In this document: piece after piece, positions 39,475 through 48,503 of the stretch
Position numbering within the stretch: position 1 is the stretch's first letter
How the letters are laid out: each line of letters opens with the position of its first letter
NCBI RefSeq assembly: GCF_016937615.1
Contig: NZ_JAFHKI010000013.1
Coordinates: 54,889 to 118,888 of the forward strand
DNA: 64,000 nucleotides
Source: Pseudomonas lactucae
Lineage (GTDB): Bacteria > Pseudomonadota > Gammaproteobacteria > Pseudomonadales > Pseudomonadaceae
Direction of reading: 5' to 3'
Translations under genes and position numbers: made by a program
The notes under the pieces: generated by a model
Database searches by the model: none
Told to the model about the DNA's origin: nothing
The model's input: the letters and a program-made list of their open reading frames with translations, nothing else

Positions 39475-40700
39475 TGAAACGCGTAGTCGTCACCGGCATG
39501 GCCGGCATCACCTCCCTGGGCGGCGATTGGGCCACCATCTCGGCCAACTTTCGCGCCAACCGCAGCGGCATTCGCCGCATGAACGAGTGGGACCGGTTTA
39601 CCGAGCTGAACACGCGCCTGGCCGGGCCGATTGATGATTTCGTGGTGCCCGCGCACTGGACGCGCAAGCAATTGCGCAGCATGGGCCGTGTCTCGCGCCT
39701 GGCGGTGTGGGCGGCGGAGCGGGCGTTGCAGGACGCCGGCTTGCTCGGTGACGAGTCGATCAAGGACGGGCGCATGGGCGTGGCCTGTGGTTCGTCCACC
39801 GGCAGCACCGACGAGATCAAGGCCTTCGGCAATATGTTGCTCAACTCGGTGGCCGAGGGGCTCAATGCCAACTCGTATGTGCGCATGATGCCGCACACCA
39901 CGGCGGCGAATATCAGCATCTTTTTTGGCCTGACCGGACGTTTGATCCCCACCTCCAGCGCCTGCACCAGCGGCAGCCAGGGCATCGGTTACGCCTACGA
40001 GGCGATCAAGTTCGGCCGCCTGCCGCTGATGCTCGCCGGTGGCGCCGAGGAACTGTGCCCCACCGAAGCCATGGTGTTCGACGCGCTCTACGCCACCAGC
40101 CTGAAGAACGACGCACCGCAGACCAGCCCACGCCCCTACGACAGCGGCCGCGATGGCCTGGTGATCGGCGAAGGCGGCGGCATGCTGGTGCTGGAAGAGT
40201 TGGAGCATGCCCTGGCCCGTGGCGCGCACATCCACGCAGAGCTTGTCGGCTTCGGCAGCAACGCCGACGGCCAACACACCACCCGTCCGGAACAGAAAAC
40301 CATGCGCCGCGCCATGGAGCTGGCCCTGGAAGATGCCGGACTTGAACCGTCCGCCATCGGCTACGTGAATGGCCACGGCACCGCCACCGACCAGGGCGAC
40401 ATCGCCGAAACCCTGGCCACCAGCAGCCTGTTCGGCCCGCGTATGCCGATCAGCTCGCAAAAAAGTTTCCTCGGCCACACCCTGGGCGCATGCGGGGCGC
40501 TGGAGTCATGGTTCAGCATTGAGATGATGAACCGCGACCAGTACGTGCACACCTTCAACCTGGAGTCAGTCGACCCGCAATGCGGTGAGCTGGATTACCT
40601 GCAAGGCGGCTTTCGCCAGATGCACCACGACTACGTGATGAACAACAACTTTGCCTTTGGCGGCGTCAACACCTCGTTGATTTTCCGCCGCTGGTCCTGA
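39474..40700 (+). CDS. Beta-ketoacyl-ACP synthase II-like of the APE cluster
   Basis: A 408-residue intact ketosynthase: catalytic Cys164 in PTSSACTSGSQGIGYAYEA, histidines in VNGHGTATDQGD and KSFLGHTLGACGALE, and the C-terminal NNNFAFGGVNTSLIF. It is the likely chain-elongating partner of the chain-length factor encoded first in the cluster. I start at the ATG at 39474, overlapping the reductase stop. Unlike the other ketosynthase gene it has no frameshift. Confidence 0.88.
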   Translation: MKRVVVTGMAGITSLGGDWATISANFRANRSGIRRMNEWDRFTELNTRLAGPIDDFVVPAHWTRKQLRSMGRVSRLAVWAAERALQDAGLLGDESIKDGRMGVACGSSTGSTDEIKAFGNMLLNSVAEGLNANSYVRMMPHTTAANISIFFGLTGRLIPTSSACTSGSQGIGYAYEAIKFGRLPLMLAGGAEELCPTEAMVFDALYATSLKNDAPQTSPRPYDSGRDGLVIGEGGGMLVLEELEHALARGAHIHAELVGFGSNADGQHTTRPEQKTMRRAMELALEDAGLEPSAIGYVNGHGTATDQGDIAETLATSSLFGPRMPISSQKSFLGHTLGACGALESWFSIEMMNRDQYVHTFNLESVDPQCGELDYLQGGFRQMHHDYVMNNNFAFGGVNTSLIFRRWS

Positions 40701-40726
40701 CTTTTTAATCGATTGGAGAATACGGA

Positions 40727-41179
40727 ATGTCTTCCTTGCTACGCGCCACCCTGATCACCCTGGCCCTGCTGACCGCCGCCGGTTGCACCAGCAAACCAGT
40801 GCTCAACACCCAGCACGACCTGCAGGCCGACACCCAGGTCAGCGAAGAAAAAATGAAACAGGTCATCGTCAACGCCCTGCAAAAACGCGAGTGGACGGTG
40901 CAACGCCTGAGCCCGCAACTGGTGCAGGCCGAGATCACCGTGCGTAACCAGTACTACGCGGCCATCGACATCCGCTACACCCGCACCAGCTACGCCATCA
41001 CCTACCGCGACAGCCGTGCGCTGGGCTACAAGGACGGCAAGATTCATCGCAACTACAACCGCTGGGTGAACAACCTGGACAGCGACATCATGGCGGGCTT
41101 GCGCAACAATGGCGTGAGTGGTGAGGCCGGGTCGGCGGCGCAGTTGTTTGAGCAGACCGGGACGTCCAAGCAGAACTGA
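40727..41179 (+). CDS. Small putative lipoprotein closing the APE cluster
   Basis: A 150-residue protein with a lipoprotein signal (LLTAAGCTSKP, lipidation at Cys20) and a single soluble domain rich in YYAAIDIRYTRTSYAITYRDS. I do not know a function. It follows the last ketosynthase by 26 bp with a good GGAGA site and precedes a terminator-like hairpin, so it is the last gene of the transcript. Confidence 0.7.
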   Translation: MSSLLRATLITLALLTAAGCTSKPVLNTQHDLQADTQVSEEKMKQVIVNALQKREWTVQRLSPQLVQAEITVRNQYYAAIDIRYTRTSYAITYRDSRALGYKDGKIHRNYNRWVNNLDSDIMAGLRNNGVSGEAGSAAQLFEQTGTSKQN

Positions 41180-41206
41180 GGCGTTCAATCCTTCAGAAAC
41201 GACAAA

Positions 41207-41228
41207 GGGCGCCTTTCGGCGCCCTCTT
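41207..41228 (+). terminator. Terminator-like hairpin at the end of the APE cluster
   Basis: GGGCGCC and GGCGCCC form a perfect 7-bp GC stem with a TTTC tetraloop 27 bp past the last gene. It is followed by TCTTC only, a weak U-tract, so termination may be partial or Rho-assisted. Confidence 0.55.
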
Positions 41229-41395
41229 CACAAACAGGTTGGCTTGTCATCGCCGCCTCCTGCCTGGCTCTGCGATGGCTGGTTGCCCAGGATCCTCAGA
41301 GTCTCACAAGCCCCTTTCGGGAACTCGGGCAGTATGCCTGAAATCAGCTCTCCTGCAACACGTGGCAAAGTGCCGTTCGTGCACCGCTCAGCTCA

Positions 41396-41777
41396 TCACA
41401 CCCCCAAAGCACTGCGTACTGCCACCTTTACGGCTGAAAACTGCTCATGGGAAAGCTCCGCAATTTTGTAAGTTCGTTTGCCCTGCCGGTCTTTGCTTTT
41501 AATTCTATCGAGTCGCCCCAGACTAACGGTCGCTACGATATCGCATTTCGCCCAACAGATCGGGCTCGCCTTGAAGATGACTGTCGAGCTGTAAATGATG
41601 CGCCAGCACCGTTTGCGGAGCAGTCGTACTCAGAGGAACAACCGTCACCAGCAACTTATTGGTTCGGTGCTTACGTATCACAATGACCGGCCGGATCTTG
41701 ATGATTTCCGGGACCTCATAGCCTCGGAAATCACATATCAACACGCTGCCCTCCTTGGGCTGATAAAGAAGTGCCAT
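41396..41777 (-). pseudogene. PemK/MazF-family toxin-like gene, frameshifted, no antitoxin
   Basis: The first part (MALLYQPKEGSVLICDF, KIRPVIVIRKH, VTVVPLSTT) and, in the next frame, the last part (KCDIVATVSLGRLDRI to AVRSALGV) together make a complete 126-residue PemK/MazF-like ribonuclease toxin. The frame changes at about 41553-41557, where one extra base replaces the expected DLWAKCD. As written, translation would give about 84 residues. Start at the ATG at 41777. There is no antitoxin gene: upstream is only 87 bp to the LysR stop, and nothing convincing follows. It could be a genuine inactivated solitary toxin or a sequencing error in one of the orphan PemK-like genes. Confidence 0.62.
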
Positions 41778-41864
41778 CCATATCACTCGCTTGTAAAAAG
41801 GCGATTTTGCGCAAGTTTCCAGCGAATAACTAAGCCGGTTGCGTTACCTGATATGTGACGATGC

Positions 41865-42757
41865 CTACACCCCTGCCTTACGCGTCAACAACTCCACAAA
41901 CGCCTTCGCCATCGGCGTCTGAACGCCCTTGCGCTGTACCAGCCATACCGAGGTCACCGCCTCCGGGTCCAGCAAAGTACGATACACCACCCCATCAATA
42001 CGGATGCGCTGGTAAGAGGCCGGCAGCACCGACACGCCCAGCCCCGCCGCCACCAGGCCGATGATAGTCATCGCCTCTCCTGCTTCCTGGGCGAAGTGGG
42101 GGCTGAAGCCGGCGTCGCGGCACAGGCTGAGCAGTTGGGCGTACAGACCACTGCCGTAGCTGCGTGGGAAAAACACAAAAGGCTCGTCAGCCAGTTGCGC
42201 CAGATGCAAGCCTCGCTCGCTGCCTTCCACCAATGGGTGACCGGCGCTCAAGACAGCGACCAGCGGTTCGCGCATCAGCTCGATGACGCTCAACGAGTCC
42301 GGCAACGGCAGCGGGCGCATCAGCCCCACCTGGATCGACTCATCCACCAGCGACTCGGCCACTTCGGTGCTGCTCATTTCCTGAAGGTTCAGGTGCACCG
42401 CCGGGAAGGCCTGGCGAAACGCAAAGATCGCCTGGGGAATGCTGGCGTTGAACGGTGCGGAAGAGGTGAAGCCAATCTTCAACTCCCCCAACTCACCCAA
42501 CTGTGCGCGCCGCGCTACATCCGACGCCTTGTCCACCTGGGCCAGCACCAACCGCGCTTCGTGCAGGAACAGCGCCCGGCCTCACTCAGCTCAACCCGAC
42601 GATTGGTACGTTCGAACAACCGTGCCCCCACCTCCTGCTCCAGCGCTTGGATCTGCTGGCTCAGCGGCGGTTGCGAGATGCCCAGCACCTGCGCCGCGCG
42701 GCCGAAATGCAGCTCTTCGGCGACAGCGATGAAATACCGCAGATGACGCAATTCCAT
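41865..42757 (-). pseudogene. LysR-family transcriptional regulator, frameshifted
   Basis: N-terminal winged helix-turn-helix ([27 protein letters not shown]...) and C-terminal periplasmic-binding-like effector domain, about 297 residues when corrected. The frame is lost at the C-run 42575-42577; one more G on the coding strand restores [21 protein letters not shown]. The gene is divergent from an MFS transporter with a 122-bp spacer, the usual arrangement of a LysR activator and its target. BenM/CatR-like by general pattern; the ligand is unknown. Confidence 0.8.
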
Positions 42758-42879
42758 GCAAACCTCATTAGGTCGTTAAAGCTATCAAACAGGTCGAACA
42801 ATATATTGGAAAGAATCATTAGCCAGCTATATTCTTTTTTGCATTGCCAACCTGCCAGGCTTTTGCTCCCGAGGTTCCC

Positions 42880-44148
42880 GTGAAATCTGCTGCCGCGCCA
42901 CTTGATCAGGATGTCCCGCCCACCGCGCTGGATGAGGTGGTGGCTCAGCTCAATGACGAGTTCATCGAAAAAGGCACGCCGATGTTCCTGCGTACCGTGC
43001 TGGCGCTGTTCTCCGGAGGTTTTGCCACCTTTGCCCTGCTGTATTGCGTGCAGCCGATGATGCCCGCGCTGTCCCACGAGTTTTCCATCAATGCGGCGCA
43101 AAGCAGCCTGATTCTGTCGGTGGCCACTGCGATGCTGGCCCTGGGCTTGCTGATCACCGGGCCGATTTCCGACACCTTGGGGCGCAAACCGGTGATGGTC
43201 GCCGCGTTGTTCTGCGCGGCGCTGGCCACGATTGCCAGCGGCCTGATGCCGTCCTGGGAAGGGATCCTGCTGATGCGTGCGCTGGTGGGCCTGTCGCTCA
43301 GCGGCCTGGCTGCCGTGGCGATGACCTACCTCAGCGAAGAGATCCACCCACAACACATCGGCCTGGCCATGGGCCTGTACATCGGCGGCAACGCGATTGG
43401 CGGCATGAGCGGGCGCCTGATCATCGGCGTGTTGATCGACTTCGTCAGTTGGCACACTGCAATGCTGATCATCGGTGCACTGGCGTTGATCGCTGCCACG
43501 GTGTTCTGGAAGATCCTCCCCGAATCGCGCAACTTCCGCGCTCGCAGCCTCAAGCCGCGCAGCCTGCTGGACGGCTTTGTCATGCACTTCAAGGACGCGG
43601 GCCTGCCGTGGCTGTTCCTCGAAGCCTTCCTGCTGATGGGCGCGTTCGTGACCCTGTTCAACTACATCGGCTATCGCCTGTTGGCCGATCCCTACGACCT
43701 GAGCCAGGCCGTGGTCGGCCTGCTGTCGTTGGTGTACCTGTCGGGCATCTACAGCTCAGCCAAGATCGGCTCCCTCGCCGACCGCCTCGGCCGCCGTCGC
43801 GTGCTGTGGGCGACCATCGTGCTGATGCTCGGCGGTATGGCGCTGACCCTCTTCACGCCGTTGTGGCTGGTGATACCCGGCATGCTGGTGTTCACCTTCG
43901 GCTTCTTCGGCGCCCACTCGGTAGCCAGCAGCTGGATCGGCCGCCGCGCGGTGAAAGCCAAGGGGCAGGCGTCATCGTTGTACCTGTTCAGCTATTACGC
44001 GGGGTCGAGTATTGCCGGCACGGCGGGCGGATTTTTCTGGCACTTGGCCGGGTGGAATGGGATTGGCGCGTTCATCGTCGCTCTGTTGGTTGGCGCCTTG
44101 CTGGTGGCGTTGAAGCTGGCGAAGTTGCCGCCGTTGGCCTCAGCGTGA
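42880..44148 (+). CDS. MFS transporter, YnfM-like
   Basis: A 422-residue 12-helix major facilitator with a cytoplasmic N-terminal extension of about 35 residues, the MFS signature GPISDTLGRKPVM between TM2 and TM3, and a repeated form SLADRLGRRRVLW in the second half. It resembles E. coli YnfM and arabinose-efflux-type permeases; the substrate is unknown. The GTG at 42880 has GAGG five bases upstream. It is probably controlled by the divergent LysR gene. Its 3' end overlaps the convergent cytochrome gene by 77 bp. Confidence 0.82.
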   Translation: MKSAAAPLDQDVPPTALDEVVAQLNDEFIEKGTPMFLRTVLALFSGGFATFALLYCVQPMMPALSHEFSINAAQSSLILSVATAMLALGLLITGPISDTLGRKPVMVAALFCAALATIASGLMPSWEGILLMRALVGLSLSGLAAVAMTYLSEEIHPQHIGLAMGLYIGGNAIGGMSGRLIIGVLIDFVSWHTAMLIIGALALIAATVFWKILPESRNFRARSLKPRSLLDGFVMHFKDAGLPWLFLEAFLLMGAFVTLFNYIGYRLLADPYDLSQAVVGLLSLVYLSGIYSSAKIGSLADRLGRRRVLWATIVLMLGGMALTLFTPLWLVIPGMLVFTFGFFGAHSVASSWIGRRAVKAKGQASSLYLFSYYAGSSIAGTAGGFFWHLAGWNGIGAFIVALLVGALLVALKLAKLPPLASA

Positions 44149-44665
44149 GGTTCGTGGCGAATGACATCCTGGCCATCACCCGATTGCCCCGAAGCTCATG
44201 CAGAACAACCGCGCCGATATGCGCCATCAGCACCAGCAGCAATACCACGCAGGACAAGACATGCACGCGAGTGAACGCGGCAATCTCGGCCGGGTCACTG
44301 TCGAACGGTGGAATGAAGACCAGATTAAAGATATTGATCGGACGGTCCATCATCAGCACGCCAGTCACCAGCACCACACCCAATACCCCATACATAGCTT
44401 TATGAACCAGGAGCGCCAGCCACTGCTGCGGCGAACGTTTGACGAATGCATCCAGACCGTGGGTAAAGGAGCAATAAACCCTCAAGACAAATACCGGGAT
44501 ATAGAGAGCGGTCAATGACACGTTGAAGAACCCGACCCACGCTTTGACCGATTCAGGAACAGTAAACACAGCTACGTAAAAGCCGGACAGCAATGACCAC
44601 AGAATGACGATGGCCGAGACCCAATGCAGCCATTTTTGAGTCGCTGAATAAGGGGAAGTTTTCAT
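44072..44665 (-). CDS. Cytochrome b561-type membrane haem protein
   Basis: A 197-residue protein with four transmembrane helices and haem-ligand histidines in the expected places (KWLHWVSAIVILW, VHKAMYGVLGVVL, VHVLSCVVLLLVLMAHIGAVVLHELRG). Such proteins pass electrons from quinol to periplasmic acceptors such as superoxide. The ATG at 44665 has an AGGTGA site seven bases upstream. The family usually ends soon after HELRGNRVMARMSF; here about 28 low-complexity residues follow, encoded on the strand opposite the MFS gene, so either the tail is genuinely extended or the stop was lost. Confidence 0.8.
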   Translation of the reverse strand: MKTSPYSATQKWLHWVSAIVILWSLLSGFYVAVFTVPESVKAWVGFFNVSLTALYIPVFVLRVYCSFTHGLDAFVKRSPQQWLALLVHKAMYGVLGVVLVTGVLMMDRPINIFNLVFIPPFDSDPAEIAAFTRVHVLSCVVLLLVLMAHIGAVVLHELRGNRVMARMSFATNLTLRPTAATSPASTPPARRQPTERR

Positions 44666-44730
44666 CGTTTGATCACCTGACAATTTCATCCAAGTACACC
44701 TGTAAAAATCCAGCCCATAGTTGCCACGAG

Positions 44731-45162
44731 CTACAGCTCAATGTGAGCCTCAAGACGGTCTGCGCGCTTCACCAGCGTGAGCACCTCGAAGGTATCCACG
44801 TCTCGCTCCAATACTGCCAACCAGTTGAGCAATGCCTCTGCCTCGCCGTTGAGGCTCAAACGCAGGCGCTCGTTTTGTACCTCGACCTGGGTAACGTTAA
44901 GCCCCGACGCTTCGGCGCTGTCGTTGATGCTCGATGCCGAAGGCTGGACGGCCGCGGGCCCGGTACGCTGCGGCTGGGCGCTTTGTACCTGCTGAGCCAA
45001 TAGCAGTTGTTGCTGGTGATACCGTTCAACGGTGGCCAACCGCTCACGACCGGGTAGCCATAGCGTCTGGAACAGCAGCACACCGATCAAAAACACTGCC
45101 AACCCTTTGAGTAGAAAACGGTCACGCGACGACAATGCATTCCAGGCTTGCAGCCCCCTCAT
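44731..45162 (-). CDS. gspM: Type II secretion protein GspM
   Basis: A 143-residue bitopic protein with a short cytoplasmic N-terminus, one transmembrane helix (LLKGLAVFLIGVLLFQTLWL) and a periplasmic ferredoxin-like domain, as in GspM, which pairs with GspL in the inner-membrane platform. It is the last gene of the operon; its start overlaps the gspL stop by 4 bp. No gspN or gspO follows. Confidence 0.8.
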   Translation of the reverse strand: MRGLQAWNALSSRDRFLLKGLAVFLIGVLLFQTLWLPGRERLATVERYHQQQLLLAQQVQSAQPQRTGPAAVQPSASSINDSAEASGLNVTQVEVQNERLRLSLNGEAEALLNWLAVLERDVDTFEVLTLVKRADRLEAHIEL

Positions 45163-46259
45163 GACGGGTCCTCCAGCATCAGCACGGCTTGAACACGATT
45201 ACCTTCCTTGCTGGCGCTGCCCATGCGAACCGGCATGCCGCTCTGGCGTCCTTGTTCCTGCAAACGGGCAAGCGCGCCGAGGTCATGGGCCGTCAACTGG
45301 ATCTTCCAGCCATCGCCACGCCGAAACTCCATGCGGTGGACTTCTACGTCGGCGCTGCCAATAACCTGTTCGGCGAGGCTGACCAGGCGTACCAGCGGCG
45401 CCTTTGCCTCGTGCGGGTTCTGGCCCTGCACGGCCTTGAGTTGCGCGGCGAGATCGACAATACGGCCCTGCTGCGGGTACAGCGCCTGGAAGCGCGCCAC
45501 ACTCTGCGCATAAAGCTGCTGGGCTTGCCCTTCGACGTACTGGATACGCAGCTGCGTGAAGCCCCAATCGAGCACGCACGCCAGGGCTGCCGCCAACACG
45601 ACGGTTGACCAGGGACAGGCATATCCAACCCGACGAAACTCACCTTGCAGCAAATCGATCGTTTGACCCGGGTTGCCCCATAGCGCGCGTTCGATATGAA
45701 CCCGGCTCTGCTCTTCGTCAGGCCATTGCAGGGGTGTTTCCAGCAATGGCTCCAGCGCTTTGAGGGCCGGAACGGACATCGCCAGGCGCACGGGCTCGCC
45801 CACGACCCGACGGCCATACCACTGCACCGCGACCTGGCCGCCATCGCCAAGAAGGTCGGCGTCGACATGCACGCTGCGCACCTTGATGCCCAACGTTACC
45901 AGTTCATCCAACAGCGCCTTGAAACGTGCCTTGTGGGTCACCAGCACCGTGAAGCAACCCATTGCGTCACGCTGAGCAAGCCCGGCATGCACGGCCTCCA
46001 GCTCTTCGCCCAACTGGTCTTCTATGGCGAAAGCAACAGCCTGGGGGCCGGGCTGGCGCTTGGAGGGCCATGCCTGGCTGCGTAACGCACTGCACATTTC
46101 CATTGGCAACAACAATTGAACAGGCTGCCCTTCCAGGTCGAGAGCCGCGTCAGCCAAATGCATCGGTCGACAGTCATCCGGCGCTCGCCAGACACAGCAA
46201 GGCCATTCGCTCAACGTTCCCACACGGCCCTCGGGGCTTAAATGAAGCCAGGTTTTCAT
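45159..46259 (-). CDS. gspL: Type II secretion protein GspL
   Basis: A 366-residue protein with a cytoplasmic actin-like domain (about 1-230) that docks the GspE ATPase, one membrane helix near residues 235-255 (STVVLAAALACVLDWGF), and a periplasmic ferredoxin-like domain. This is the GspL arrangement. It overlaps gspK and gspM by 4 bp each. Confidence 0.82.
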   Translation of the reverse strand: MKTWLHLSPEGRVGTLSEWPCCVWRAPDDCRPMHLADAALDLEGQPVQLLLPMEMCSALRSQAWPSKRQPGPQAVAFAIEDQLGEELEAVHAGLAQRDAMGCFTVLVTHKARFKALLDELVTLGIKVRSVHVDADLLGDGGQVAVQWYGRRVVGEPVRLAMSVPALKALEPLLETPLQWPDEEQSRVHIERALWGNPGQTIDLLQGEFRRVGYACPWSTVVLAAALACVLDWGFTQLRIQYVEGQAQQLYAQSVARFQALYPQQGRIVDLAAQLKAVQGQNPHEAKAPLVRLVSLAEQVIGSADVEVHRMEFRRGDGWKIQLTAHDLGALARLQEQGRQSGMPVRMGSASKEGNRVQAVLMLEDPS

Positions 46260-47115
46260 GATGAGGTCTCGCTCAGTGATGGCGCAGGAAAGCGACGTTG
46301 TACGACGCGCCAGCGCCCGGTTTTAAGCTCGCGCTCCACCTCGCTGGCCAGATGCAAGCGGCCGGTGCCCAGACGCACGTCCACCTTGATCCGAAACCAA
46401 CGACTGCTGATGCCCAGCCCATGGCCGCTCACGCCCAACCCGGCAATCAGCGGGTCACGGGTGAATGCCTGCACACTCGCGTAGCCAGTTGCCGGGCGTT
46501 GGCTGGCCAAGGCGACGGCAGTTGGTGGCGAGACACCCTCCAGGGTCGCCAGCATCTGCGGCAAAGCGGTGTTGATGTTCAAGCTAGCGTCCTTGGGCAG
46601 CAGCGCTACCCACGGTTCCAGCCGTCGTAGCGTCTGGCCGTCAATGCCCGGCAGCAGGCGCAACTGGCTCAGTTCACGTTGCGCCGGCACGTCACCTGCG
46701 GCACGTAGATCCAGCGCCGGTAACCCCAGGGAGGCGAGCAAACGCAACCAGCGCTGCTCGATGACTTGATCCACTTGCCCCGTGCCAAGCAGGGCATTGA
46801 TGTTCAAGCGTGCAGAAAGGTCTTCGATCTCAAGCGTGACGCGCGCGCCGTGCGCATCAAAGGGCCAGGCCGCGCTTGACCATGCCTGGCGTGGTGGATC
46901 AACGATGATGCGTCATCGTGCGGCGCCGTCAGTGTCACCATGGCCCACGCCTCGGCCGACAACGCCAACTGGCGCAGCTGCAACTGGTGGATCTGGCGGG
47001 CACTGCTCTGCACCATCAAATGATGGCTGCGCAGCATGCCCGCAGTGAGCAACAACGCCAGACTCATGACCAGCAACACGCTGAGTAGGGCGACGCCCCG
47101 CTGCCGCTGTCTCAT
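46256..47115 (-). pseudogene. gspK: Type II secretion minor pseudopilin GspK, frameshifted
   Basis: The N-terminus MRQRQRG/VALLSVLLVMSLALLL is a prepilin leader with no Glu at +5, as expected for GspK, the tip pseudopilin. The large periplasmic domain continues in another frame from AWSSAAWPFDAHGARVTLEIEDLSARLNIN. One missing base near 46894-46900 separates the two; the corrected length is 286 residues. The start at 47115 overlaps gspJ by 4 bp. All of the GspK body is present, so a sequencing deletion is likely. Confidence 0.8.
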
Positions 47116-47660
47116 GGCGGCCCCTGGGGCAGAAGCAACACGCGGCGTATCTGCTCGAAGCGACCGACCGACAACACCAGCTCGAGTGCTTGAGGAGGCG
47201 TCTGGGCAGCGCCCCTGCCCACCGGCCACACATTGCTCCAGCCGGTGTCGGGGTCAAACAGGCGCCAATTCAACAAGCGCACGTCCTCCAGCAACTTCTG
47301 GCGCTCGACCCTCGACGACTCCAAGCCTCGGCTTTCACGCCACAGCACCTGATTGTCCAGGCGATAGAGCACTTGCTGGCGCTCACTGCGTGGCAAGTCC
47401 TGCGGGTTACGCCAGTGAGTGCGCAGCAGTTGCAGGGAGGTGGGGCCAAGGGCAAACACCGAGGAAGCCACTTGCAAGGCATCCCGCTCGATGACCGCAA
47501 TGGCGCGTTGCAGGCGACGCAGTTCCTGTTCATGACTGGCAGTGCCTTGTTGCGCCCGTACCACGGTGTCGAACAGACGCCCGCTGGCCAGCCCAAGCAG
47601 GGCGAAAATGGCCAATGCGATCACCAGCTCCAACAGGGTGAAACCCGCCTGCTTATTCAT
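47112..47660 (-). CDS. gspJ: Type II secretion minor pseudopilin GspJ
   Basis: A 182-residue prepilin: short leader MNKQAG followed by FTLLELVIALAIFALLG with the conserved Glu at +5, then a periplasmic beta-rich domain typical of GspJ. The ATG at 47660 is preferred over an upstream in-frame codon because it begins the prepilin leader. It overlaps gspI by 8 bp and gspK by 4 bp. It needs the prepilin peptidase (GspO/PilD), which is not in this window. Confidence 0.85.
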   Translation of the reverse strand: MNKQAGFTLLELVIALAIFALLGLASGRLFDTVVRAQQGTASHEQELRRLQRAIAVIERDALQVASSVFALGPTSLQLLRTHWRNPQDLPRSERQQVLYRLDNQVLWRESRGLESSRVERQKLLEDVRLLNWRLFDPDTGWSNVWPVGRGAAQTPPQALELVLSVGRFEQIRRVLLLPQGPP

Positions 47661-48048
47661 CCTCGGCGCGTATCCAACCCTGGGTGTGATAGACCGGCAA
47701 ATCACTGCCGACGGGACTCACGCTGATATCGACTTTGAGCAGGCGAGCATCAGTGGTCGGGGTTATCGCCTGATCGACGAGCCAATCGCGTCCATCGAAG
47801 CGCCGCAGCAGTTGCTGATGTCCCGACGCGGCTGGCTGCAAACGCAGTTCAGTCAGTTGGTTGTCCGCCACCCAGGCACACTGTGCCAGCTCTTGCAGTC
47901 GTGCATTCTGGCGCAACGAGTAGTGACTGGCAGTGATCACGGCGCCGGCCAGTGTTGCGAAGATCACCAAGGCGATCATGACTTCCAGCAAGGTGAAACC
48001 ACGATCGCTCGCGTGGCGATTGCGACGCCGCCGGTGCTTAGCTTTCAA
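47653..48048 (-). CDS. gspI: Type II secretion minor pseudopilin GspI
   Basis: About 131 residues with the prepilin motif SDRG/FTLLEVMIALVIFATL and the short GspI periplasmic domain. Two starts are possible: TTG at 48048, nine bases after a GGAG and overlapping the gspH stop by 11 bp, or ATG at 48069 without a clear ribosome site. I prefer the TTG. GspI nucleates the pseudopilus tip complex with GspJ and GspK. Confidence 0.8.
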   Translation of the reverse strand: MKAKHRRRRNRHASDRGFTLLEVMIALVIFATLAGAVITASHYSLRQNARLQELAQCAWVADNQLTELRLQPAASGHQQLLRRFDGRDWLVDQAITPTTDARLLKVDISVSPVGSDLPVYHTQGWIRAEDE

Positions 48049-48499
48049 TGGACAACGCTCCGATCCCATCACTGATAATGCGCGTCCACACCTGCCCTTC
48101 GGATACGAAGGACAAGACAAACGCGCTGACTTCATCGCTGCTGAGCATCAGCACTTGCGGCGCGAAGCTTTCAAGGCTCGAGCGCCGCCCTTCCTGTTCA
48201 AGGTGCAACTGCACGCCTTCCTCCAGCAGCCGGGCCCCACCCGCAGGGCGCCAACCCTCGGGGTCGAGGCGATAGGCCTGAAATTCGTCGCGCCGCACGC
48301 GAATGCCGTATTCATGCCCTTCGATCACCGCTTGCTCGCGCAAATGCTCGATCAGTTGCACTAACTGCGAAGCCTCCTGCCGCGCCTGACGAGCGGGGTT
48401 ATTCCCGGACACCAGGCTTATCGCGCCCAGCACGATGCCGACCAGTGCAATCACCACCATCAGTTCCAGCAAGGTAAAACCACGGCTATACCTGGGCAC
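48038..48499 (-). CDS. gspH: Type II secretion minor pseudopilin GspH
   Basis: About 153 residues: leader ending RYSRG, then FTLLELMVVIALVGIVLGAISLV with Glu at +5, and a GspH-type domain. The GTG at 48499 follows GGGGAG by nine bases and begins immediately after the gspG stop; the ATG upstream at 48535 would lie inside gspG. GspH is the minor pseudopilin linking tip and shaft. Confidence 0.8.
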   Translation of the reverse strand: MPRYSRGFTLLELMVVIALVGIVLGAISLVSGNNPARQARQEASQLVQLIEHLREQAVIEGHEYGIRVRRDEFQAYRLDPEGWRPAGGARLLEEGVQLHLEQEGRRSSLESFAPQVLMLSSDEVSAFVLSFVSEGQVWTRIISDGIGALSIES

Positions 48500-48503
48500 T
48501 GGA

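Noticed and set aside
41239..41502. 87-codon plus-strand frame with several cysteines after the APE cluster
   Set aside because: No ribosome site, no family pattern, and it runs opposite to the 3' end of the PemK-like gene.
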